A DNA stretch of 64,000 nucleotides from Gerris lacustris (lineage: Eukaryota > Arthropoda > Insecta > Hemiptera > Gerridae). The notes below the pieces were generated by a model. The model searched no databases, was not told the DNA's origin, and worked only from the letters and a program-made list of their open reading frames with translations. The translations under genes were made by a program, and so were the position numbers. Every line of letters starts with the position of its first letter. The stretch's first letter is position 1. The stretch covers positions 1,619,508 to 1,683,507 of the forward strand of contig OX578286.1 of the NCBI GenBank assembly GCA_951217055.1. The letters run 5' to 3'. Positions 44,032-52,361 of this stretch are shown here, in pieces.

Positions 44032-45031
44032 CAGGGTGGTCTAAAAGTCTCCCCACCCCCTCTTAACTTTTGAACGGTTTGAGATAAATTAATGAAACTT
44101 GGGGGATCTCTACCATGCAAAGGGAATTTGTTTTCATGCAATCACCCACTAGGGGCAACCACCCACTTTGCCCCCAGGCCACCCAACTTCAAAATTTCAA
44201 ATTGGAGCGTATATTTTTGATAGCATATTTGGATTCTACGGTTAAAAATAGTAAACTTTTACTTGAAACTATTTTTTCTATCTCCAATATTTTGCCCCCT
44301 ACAGGGGGGCAAAGATAGCAAAATAACCCTTCCGAAATAGTAAAAAAATAACACTTAGATCGTTATAAAATCTAAACGGTTTGAAATGTCATGGAACTTG
44401 GGGATCTGTACCATGTAAAGGGAAGTGTTTAATCATCCACTCGTGTTCTAGGGGCAACCTTCATTTTGCCCCCAGGCGCTGAAATCTACGATTTTTATAC
44501 CTAAAGGGGGCAAAATATTAGAGGTAGAAAAAAAAGTTTGAAGTAAAATATTTTTATTTTTTGCCGTAGAATCTAAATCTGCTATCAAAAATATACATTC
44601 TAGGACAAAATTTTGAAGTTAGGTGGTCTGGGGGCAAAATGGGAGGTTGCCCCTACAGCGTGGTTGCATGAAAACAAATTTCCCTTTACATGGTACGGAT
44701 CCCCTAAGTTTCATTCATTTATCTCTAACCGTTTAGATTTTACAACGTATTAGGGGCAAAATATTGGGAATAGAAAAAAAAAGTTTCAAGTAAAAGTTTA
44801 TTATTTTTCACTGTAGAATCCAAATATGCTATCAAAAATATACACTCCAATTTGAAATTTTGAAGTTGGGTGGCCTGGGGGCAAAGTGGGTGGTTGCCCC
44901 TAGTTGGTGATTGCATGAAAACAAACTTCCCTTTGCATGGTAGAGATCCCTGAAGTTAACTCTTAACACATTAATTTATTTCAAACCGTTCAAAAGTTAA
45001 GAGGGGGGGGGGAGACTTTTGGACCACCCTG
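44032..45031. mobile_element. 1-kb palindromic TA-flanked element
   Basis: Ends CAGGGTGGTCTAAAAGTC and the complement of gacttttggaccaccctg, with TA on both sides (44030-44031, 45032-45033). The left half consists of two related blocks (each with aacttgggg, accatg.aaagggaa, ctaggggcaac), and the right half repeats both in reverse, so the whole folds back on itself. A partial related block is at 55551-55810. Confidence 0.9.
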
Positions 45032-46039
45032 TAGAAACACCTCAGTGGGGGGCAGGGCCTGCGTGGCTAATTGATAAAGAAACACGGCCAACCGATGTAG
45101 TTGATACATGAGGTGCAGAAATAGATTTAGATGGTGAAAATGAAGGGGATATTATTCCATTTGGTGCTGAAATAGAACTAAAGGCTCCATTTGAAATAAA
45201 TAAACATCAGTTTAGTTGAGAAAGACGGTTATTAAGAGTAACGGCTTTATGTTATAGAACAGTTAACAGATTTAAGGGTTTACCGATCACAGATTGGTAA
45301 ACCCAAACAGCGAAGAGCTTGACACCGCAAAAAATAACTCTATAAGATTTGTTCAAAGCCAACATTATAGTTAAGTAGTTTTAGATTTAAAATCAAACAA
45401 AATGAATACTCTAATTAGACAATTAGGGCTCTATTTTGACGAAAACAATATTCTTAGATGTAAAGGCCCCTTTGAAAATGCTGAGTTAGATCTTGGGGAA
45501 AAATGTCCAATTTTATTACCCAAAAGAGATTGTTTTACCTATTTAATTATAAAAAATTACACAATAAATAGTATCATGTTTGGACAGCACATACTTTATC
45601 ACAACTTAGAAAGACATATTGGGTTCCTAAAGGTAGGGCAACAGTAAAAAAAAATATTAACAAGTGTATATTATGTAAGAAGATAGACCACTTCCATATC
45701 CCACTCCACCCCCATAGAATTTAGAGGTACTAGATCAGCTAGTTTTAAAAGAGTAGGCATAGATTATTTTGGCCCACTTTGAACACGTTTAAAAGGGCAA
45801 GAATAGTACATTATGCGTCGAGTGCGGAAAGTAGCAGTTTGCATGCGAGTGTGGAGTTTGCACCCGAGCGACAGCGAGGGTAGTAAAACCACACAAGCAA
45901 TGCAAAATGCCGTTTTCCCATGAGTTGCGTACCGTATTTTATCTACTAAATAATAAATACAGAAAAAAATAAACTTCCTGTATACAAACAAGTTCGTATT
46001 TCTCTTTTGATAAAGATAACATTAATTCATTAAATAATT

Positions 46040-46444
46040 AGTTGTTTTGACTGAGATTTTGTGGTACCACTTCATAATTATGACTAGAGAGGTTGGTAGA
46101 AAGTTACACAACAATATTGTCACCACAATTTTCATTACACATAAACTCACAAACGCGTTTCGACAAATAACATCATCTTCAGTGTGTGTTAACTTAGTAA
46201 GGGTTAATTCTGTACTAAGCTAACTATTTTACAAACATGTATTATAAACTAACAGTACAAGGTGGGGGTGGACTAGGGTCATGGGGGTAGGGGGATTACT
46301 TCGAAAGGAACGAGGTAAGGGATATGGAGTTGAGATCTAAGTCGGAAAAACAATTAAAGGTTCAGGTAACATTTGGTTTTTCAACTGCTAAAATAATACT
46401 TTCTTATATGCTATGACTAAAATATCTTACAACTACTACATTAT
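46040..46444 (-). repeat. Penelope-like element 3' region with hammerhead-like motif
   Basis: Minus-strand sequence downstream of the endonuclease ORF. It recurs at 57598-57900 (minus) and 58060-58310 (plus). It contains cactgaagatgatgttattt followed by gtcgaaacgcgt (46151-46186), resembling the hammerhead ribozyme boxes reported in Penelope-like elements. Confidence 0.6.
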
Positions 46445-46696
46445 TTAAAAAATATATATTTTTATAGGCTTTACAAGAGCAGAGTTGTTAAGATTTGATT
46501 TTTCATTAAAACATGCTATACTTGTGTCTTGGATAGCTCTTTGAATTTCTAAGTTTTCTCGGAGGTCCAATTTCTTATTTTTTTGGCACGAGTGTAGAAG
46601 TTCATAATTATCAACATCAAATGTATGATCGGTTTCTAGAACATGGTTGGCAAAACTAGATACATTAACATGTTTTTGGTGTCTGTCAATGTGACA
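46445..46696 (-). pseudogene. Penelope-like GIY-YIG endonuclease C-terminal fragment
   Basis: The minus strand is open for 83 codons up to a TAA. Motifs VSSFANHVLETDHTFD and LRENLEIQRA match the conserved H...H and E residues of the Penelope-like GIY-YIG endonuclease C-terminus. There is no start codon, since it is the tail of a larger polyprotein. The upstream edge abuts an RT fragment in the opposite orientation. Confidence 0.75.
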
Positions 46697-46717
46697 CTAG
46701 ACCAAAACTACTTGGTT

Positions 46718-46886
46718 TTTATAATGACAAGTTTTATAAATCCGAGACAGGCCTAGCTATGGGATCGCCGCTAAGCCCACTTCTAGCCGACTTGTTCATG
46801 AACCATATAGAAGATCAAATATTCAAATCCAACAATGCATTAACCAAAAATATAATACACTGGCACAGAAATGTAGACGATAATCG
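46718..46886 (+). pseudogene. Penelope-like reverse transcriptase fragment
   Basis: The plus strand encodes GLAMGSPLSPLLADLFMNHI and, further on, HWHRNVDD, the Penelope-like RT motifs around the catalytic site (usual form R-Y-V-D-D; Tyr is Asn here). It is flanked by unrelated sequence and inactive. Confidence 0.85.
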
Positions 46887-46970
46887 TAGATAAAGTACGT
46901 TACGCAACTCATGTGAAAACTGCATTTTTCTACACTCACATGCAAAATGCAACTTTCCGCACTAATGTAG

Positions 46971-46974
<4 letters not shown>

Positions 46975-47008
<34 letters not shown>

Positions 47009-47076
47009 TCAATAAATTCAATATTATTTTTTTAAATTATTTTATACTTAAAATAAAATAATATTGAATTTATTGA

Positions 47077-47113
<37 letters not shown>
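46975..47113. repeat. Perfect palindrome bounded by T31 and A34
   Basis: A 31-T run (46975-47005), a 25-bp arm starting acatcaataaattcaatatt, a 24-nt centre, the exact complementary arm, and a 34-A run (47080-47113). About 56 bp pair without mismatch. It looks like two poly(A)-tailed retroposon ends joined head to head. Confidence 0.92.
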
Positions 47114-47116
<3 letters not shown>

Positions 47117-47119
47117 GTG

Positions 47120-48600
47120 TGGTGTCGCGGGACACCCGGTAGGAACTAAGTTCTATTTTTCATTAAATATAAATGATAAAATCACACTGCTAAGTACGTA
47201 TACTACATTGCTAACTACTTATACATGGCGGAGTTTGAAAAGAGACAAAATTAAAACTAACTAGCTGTTTGTACCTAGCAAGAGTTAAGGCAAAATTAAA
47301 AGAAAATCATTATTTTTATCATTAAAGCAAGCGTCTTACTATAAATATATATTGAATATATGAATAAAGTTGATCATGATGAGTTTATAGTTAAAGAGTA
47401 TGTTAGTTAAAGGATGTTGGATTGAAATAGGACTGTTTTCTACCTACCCGGCCTATTAATTTAAAATATATCTCTTCCCTACTCTAAAAAGCTTCTGCTT
47501 GTATCAGGTTGAAATTATACATGCCTGTTTCAATTGTACTTTAGACAATGAGTAAGAAGTTTTATTAAAATTGTTATACGTTAGAACGGAAGATATCGGT
47601 AAAATGTTTGGGTCCTTTATTTTAAACGTTTGGGTCCACTTTAATAAATTTAGTGATCTTTATCACTTCATAACAGTGTCGGTGTTCGTTTTACTTAAAA
47701 AATATTTAAAAAAGTTGTTTGTCTCATTAAATAGATGAAGTTAGATTTTTTTCTGGGATTAAATATGCATTATTATAATAATATACCTAATATATTGTGA
47801 AATAAGTGTCAGCACAGATCAATTTTACTTTTAACAAGACGGTGATTATATTTTCGATATTTACAAAACCAAGTGACATTTTGACATATAACAAAAATAA
47901 ACAAAACAAGTCAAGTAACAGGCTTCCATAATAACATTTTTTCTCGTCTGTTTGAAACTTACTATTACGCGAGCGTTGCTTGTGAACGCTTGGACGGATA
48001 ACGTTTTCTAACGAACTCAGCCTGGGCATTGGTGAAATGAACATGTGTAACAAATTTCAACTAACTCGGTGATCTTTTACTCAAGTTATCGTCATCAGTA
48101 GATTTCGTGACAGTTATTTTGGATTTACTCCTGGGCTTCAGAATGTGCCATAAGGAACTTTGTTCAAAAAATAAAATAAAATAAAAAAAATATAGTTTAA
48201 AAAACCCCAAAGTAAATGGGACATTTCAAAATAGGTGATGCATATAGTACAGATTTACCACTTACAATATAAATATGACATTCGACATCATTTTGAAAAG
48301 GAAAAAAAACATCACTAGATGTTCACACAAAGTATTTCAATGTAATAATGTAATGACCGTAAAATTACTGTACAACTAATCAAGAATCTGAAGATTAACA
48401 AAGGTCATTTGTTATTAAAAATATCTTGTGCCAAGATCAAGTATTTTGTCGGTTTTCCCCTTAAAATATATAAAATCTCCAAATAACGGAACTGTCCAAC
48501 GGTCACAACGGAAAGTAAGGTCACCCTATTTATCTGTGACCTGAGTGTTTTGGTGTCTTATCACTCCAACCTGAACTACCTCATTACTTTATATTACCAC
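47120..48600. other. AT-rich gap
   Basis: No gene recognised. The segment at 47965-48090 (cgaactcagcctgggcattg, ctcaagttatcgtc) matches 40640-40800, a retroposon tail family. Confidence 0.45.
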
Positions 48601-48619
48601 TACTATTTAAACACATACA

Positions 48620-49530
48620 TGAGTTTCAAGTTATTTATTTCCAATTCATATTTTACGCTTTTGGTAGTATACATACTACAGAAAATTATAAGCGTTATTT
48701 CTTGGTCTAGTTCATTGGTTCCCAAAGTGGGGGGCGCGCCCCCCAAGGGAGGCGTGAAGACAAGTCAAGGGGGGCGTGGGACCTCAAGATCAAGATAGCT
48801 TTGCCGTCCGAACGTCTAATGCGATTATATAAAAATCCAAATATCAAACCAGTTGGAGAACCTCACTGACGAATTTAAAGGATACTTTCCTAACACATGT
48901 GATGACAACATTTACAAATTAACAATAGATCCTTTCAGTGTCAACATGGATTCCCTGCCCGAAACACTTCAAGAACAAGCTTAGGAAATAAAAGAAGGTT
49001 CTGCTGCCGATTTTGATAAAATGGACAAATAATCGTTTTGGGTTAAGTATTACAAAGTGTAGCCCAGTATATCACAGAAAGCATTTCGATTGTATTTACC
49101 TTTTTCAAGCACTTATTTGTGCAAAAAAAGATTTTTCAGCACTTGTTGCTATATAAACAAAGTATCGGCAAACTTGATGTTGCTGTGCTTGATTTTCGTT
49201 GTGCACTTTCTAATACTCATCCAAGAATAGGGAAGGGGGGCGTGGGAAAATGTATTCTTGACTATGGGGGGCTTGGTAAAAAAAACTTTGGGAACCCCTG
49301 GTCTAGTTCTATGTCACTTATGTTGACTTCTATGACTTGAGGAAAATTGTAAGCTTAAATTCGGGACAAGGTATCATTAACGTCAAAGAAACTCATTCTC
49401 CTGCGTAGCTTAGTTGGTAGAGCGCTATACTGGAAATATAGAGGCCCGTGGTTCAAATCCCGGCGCTGGAGTCTATTTTTCTCTGTCTGTTTCCCGTAGT
49501 TAATAATAATTATAATTTGATTTAAATGAT
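48620..49530 (+). mobile_element. SINE-like element with tRNA head, split by hAT
   Basis: Matches 18470-18800 (ataagcgtta.ttct.ggtct, gaaaattg.aagctta) and continues across a hAT insertion at 48713-49300. The tRNA-like part is at 49399-49470: acceptor TCCTGCG/CGCTGGA (one mismatch), anticodon stem CTATA/TATAG with loop ctggaaa, B box ggttcaaatcc. The T stem pairs only three of five, so it is SINE-derived and not a functional tRNA. Confidence 0.75.
48713..49300 (+). mobile_element. hAT (ZBED/Charlie-type) derivative, copy 2
   Basis: Ends CATTGGTTCCCAAAGT and ACTTTGGGAACCCCTG with a perfect 8-bp duplication GTCTAGTT (48705-48712, 49301-49308). Inside, the plus strand reads as the C-terminal part of a ZBED-like hAT transposase with stops: EFKGYFPNTCDDNIYKLTID, then VNMDSLPETLQEQA, and in another frame DFRCALSNTHPRI. 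It is a degraded internal-deletion derivative. Confidence 0.93.
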
Positions 49531-49678
49531 TTATTTTTTAATATTAAAGTGGAAAAGTGTTCTGATGGACAAGGTGATGACAACTACACAAATATGTTTA
49601 TACATATCGTGGATAATTTGCAAAAAAACTTATCTGCCAATCATTCTAAAATTTCTTTGAAAAATAAAAGAAGACATA

Positions 49679-50452
49679 CTACGGTTCCATGATGTTTAAA
49701 CAGATTGAATACGGGTAGAATACAGTTTTTGGATTCAAAGTGTCCATGGAAACCTAGATTCAAAATGAAATAAGTACGATCCTGATCCCGATACAATACA
49801 CTAAATTCTGGGATTGTATCTGGATCTTAGTTGCATGGAAACAACTCGATCCTTACATGCGCAGAGCGTGGGTGTGAGCGAACCTAGTGTATTGCTGTAC
49901 AAACTGTAGTCAAATCTGTCAAAATACGTAATAAAAAGCATGGTTATAAAAGGTGAAGGTTACAAAATTATAACCTTTAACAAAAGTAACCAAGAAAAAG
50001 TTTTTTTTTTATTTCGTATTGAATACGGATTAAATACCACTCTTGGAAACTCATAACTAGTTAAATCCCAAATCAGGATTCAATTCTTTTTTTAACACAT
50101 GGAATTGTAGTAACAATTAATAGGTTTCCATGTGTTTAAATAAGGATTGAATCCTGATTTGGGATTTAACAAGTTAAGTGTTTCCAAGATGAGGATTGAA
50201 AAAAAAAAAAACTTTTTATTTTACTTTTGGTAAAGTTTATAAATAATTTTGTACCCTTCACCTTTTATAATAATGTTTTTTTATTATGAATTTTGACAGA
50301 TTTGACAACAGTTTCTACAGAAATATGCTAGGCGCGAAATGTGCTCAAACCCACTCTCTGCTTATGTCAGTTCATGGACACTTTGGATCCAAAAACTGTA
50401 TTCAACCCGCATTCAATCCGTATTTAAAAATCATTGAAATGTAGTAAGTATT
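49679..50452. repeat. Inverted pair of one MITE family
   Basis: 49679-50112 matches 16386-16802 (gaatacagtttttgga, aaagtgtccatggaaacc). 50113-50452 carries the same sequence in reverse, so the two form an arm-to-arm palindrome meeting near 50112. Confidence 0.75.
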
Positions 50453-50528
50453 TGTAGTTGATTAGGGTGAATATTTTAAAGTATATACAATTTCAGATTC
50501 ATGTTTGTCAAAATACTAACGATATATA

Positions 50529-51050
50529 TCTTGGTAAAAATCGGCAATAGCCCACCCCTTCTGTATAATTGATATATCACTACTGGCCGCTCCGCTCATT
50601 TTCTGAAGAAAAACAACCCTGCTGCATATACAGTCTTCGCACAACTAGAATCGACGCGTTGACAGCGCGGGAAATTGAGTGACACACAGATTGGCCAACC
50701 TCTCTGGGGGAAAAAATAAAGCCACTACGAAGCCTTCTTATACTGTTATCCAGAGGGCCTCTCCCCTCCACTAGAGACATTTATCTTTGCCTAGTTGGCC
50801 CGACCTTTTGTCCGGGAAAATCTCAAGCTCTCATTGGCTCGTCCCCCCTTTTGCTAGTTTTTCCCGCGCTGTCAACGCGTCGATTCTAGTTGTGCGAAGA
50901 CTGTAGACCAGGTAGATGTCCAAATCAAAGTACAAAATTATCACTTTAACTTCAGCCAAAAAAATACATAAAATGTTACCTCCTAAGAAAAATAAGGGAA
51001 GGTTATGGTTAGGTTGAGATTAAGGGGTGGGCTATTGCCGAGTATAGCCT
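50529..51050. repeat. MITE with cggcaatag TIRs, interrupted
   Basis: Ends tcggcaatagcccacccctt and aaggggtgggctattgccga are inverted repeats, the same family as 15730-15946. Contains a piece of repeat R and is interrupted by 50631-50903. Confidence 0.7.
50631..50903. mobile_element. 273-bp MITE with perfect 44-bp TIRs
   Basis: Inverted ends beginning CAGTCTTCGCACAACTAGAA are identical over 44 bp and flanked by TA (50629-50630, 50904-50905). The host sequence gctgcata|ta|gaccaggta is uninterrupted at 11670-11690, confirming a clean insertion. Tc1/mariner-type. The perfect TIRs imply recent activity. Confidence 0.95.
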
Positions 51051-51108
51051 TTATCTTATTCATGTCATTATTCATTATAATTCATCTTCATTGATCATTA
51101 AAATAACG

Positions 51109-51462
51109 ATAAAACAAGTAAACATGTGAGTGTCTCACAAGACAGCGCCGCGACCTGTTGCGTGATAACCATGAGCGACCTCTCCAGCGTTAAAGTGACT
51201 CACTTGTGTTAATTCACTGATTAGCTTAATAACTATTACTTAATTAATTGCTTGTGTTAAAATAACTTGGAGTATATTTAACTTATAAAACAAGTAAACA
51301 TGTGTATGTCTCACAAGACAGCGCCGCGACCTGTTGCGTGATAACCATAAGCGACCTCTCCAGCGTTAAAGTGACTCACTTGTGTTAATTCACTGATTAA
51401 CTTAATAACTATTACTTAATTAATTGCTTGTGTTAAAATAACTTGGAGTATATTTAACTTAT
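51109..51462. repeat. Two 176-bp tandem units
   Basis: Unit starts at 51109 and 51285, each with ataaaacaagtaaacatgtg, gacagcgccgcgacctgttg and cagcgttaaagtgactcact. The copies differ at only a few positions. They lie upstream of the candidate exon at 51667. Confidence 0.93.
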
Positions 51463-51666
51463 AAAACAAAAAACAAACTTGGAATCTATCTATCTGACCT
51501 TTAACTTACAAGTTAAAACTTCGAGACAAATCAACATAATAATTACATATATATCTCAAACATACAAATTTACTTACTTCGTGATATTATTCAATAAATT
51601 TGAAGGGTTCCTCAAGCTTTAAATCAAGAATCAAGTCTAGGCGTGTTCGATCAAGGTGGGTCCGTG

Positions 51667-51705
51667 ATGGCGGAAGGCGGGAGCGGGAAAGCCGTGTACT
51701 GTGAA
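51667..51705 (+). CDS. Candidate short first coding exon
   Basis: A GC-rich patch contains an ATG opening 13 codons (MAEGGSGKAVYCE) before a possible GTGTAA donor. A hAT MITE sits only 11 nt beyond. No downstream exon was found, and the opposite strand also carries an ORF, so this is speculative. Confidence 0.18.
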
Positions 51706-51716
51706 GTGTAATAAAA

Positions 51717-52047
51717 TAGGGTTGGGACATCGATGTCGATGTATCGAAAACATCGATGTATCGGACTTTAAAACATCGATGTTGATCTTTCGATGTATCG
51801 GTCAACATCGATGTTTCCCCGAAACATCGAAAAGACCGATGTTATCGATGCATCGCAGCCTCGGGGCTGAAAAGGAGAGATTTTTTTTAAAGTGGTGACC
51901 TTTTTTTTTTTTTTTTTTTGCTCTTCAGCTTGGAGGACCGATGTCGATGTATCGAAAACATCGATGTTTTGGCTAACATCGATGTTTGTTCTTTCGATGT
52001 CGATGTATCGAAAACATCGATGTTTGCCTATCGATGTCCCAACCCTA
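51717..52047. mobile_element. hAT MITE rich in ATCGATGT
   Basis: Ends TAGGGTTGGGACATCGATG and the complement of cgatgtcccaaccct(a), with a perfect 8-bp duplication TAATAAAA (51709-51716, 52048-52055). About twenty atcgatgt or catcgat motifs cover nearly the whole element on both strands. Confidence 0.93.
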
Positions 52048-52361
52048 TAATAAAATAATAAAAATTCCGGGGTTTATCTTATAAAAAGGGTTGCCAACTC
52101 ATGTACGCGTATGGATGGCACAGTGTTGCCAAAATTATGGTATGTTAAGCTAGAGGATGGTACCCCCTCCCTCATTTTTTCCAATATGTTTAAGCAAATT
52201 AATTTTTATACAAAAATCACGAGAACTTCACCAGGTTTCTTTTATAGCATATCTAGTGTCTTAAATTTTGGCTAATCTGCAGTTATCAATACAATGCAGT
52301 CGAGAATCACTTGGCAGCACAATTTTGCTTGATTTATAAACATAAGATATTATATCCCTTT

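Larger units (their letters stand above)
41925..45780 (+). mobile_element. BEL/Pao LTR retrotransposon pol remnant, interrupted
   Basis: Fragments in plus orientation: near 41925-42040 an RNase H-like stretch with ELHCFCDATETAYAAVIYL; near 42200-42255 and 44001-44031 the RNase H/connection end; 45032-45230 the region before integrase (GAGPAWLIDKETRP); 45402-45778 the zinc-binding start of integrase (HxxH/CxxC-type, with LRCKGPFENAELDLGEKCPI and CILCKK) to the first integrase strand (DYFGP). Stops and frame changes are scattered throughout. Two DNA transposons split it (42256-44000 and 44032-45031). No LTRs, gag or RT core are in view. It is a dead relic. The short ORF at 45402-45647 is part of it. 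Confidence 0.88.
45807..46973. mobile_element. TIR element enclosing Penelope-like sequence
   Basis: Left end tacattatgcg...agtgcggaaagt and right end (complement) tacactacattagtgcggaa share imperfect inverted repeats with further subterminal matches (atgagttgcgtac / gtacgttacgcaactcat). Tentative. Confidence 0.45.
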
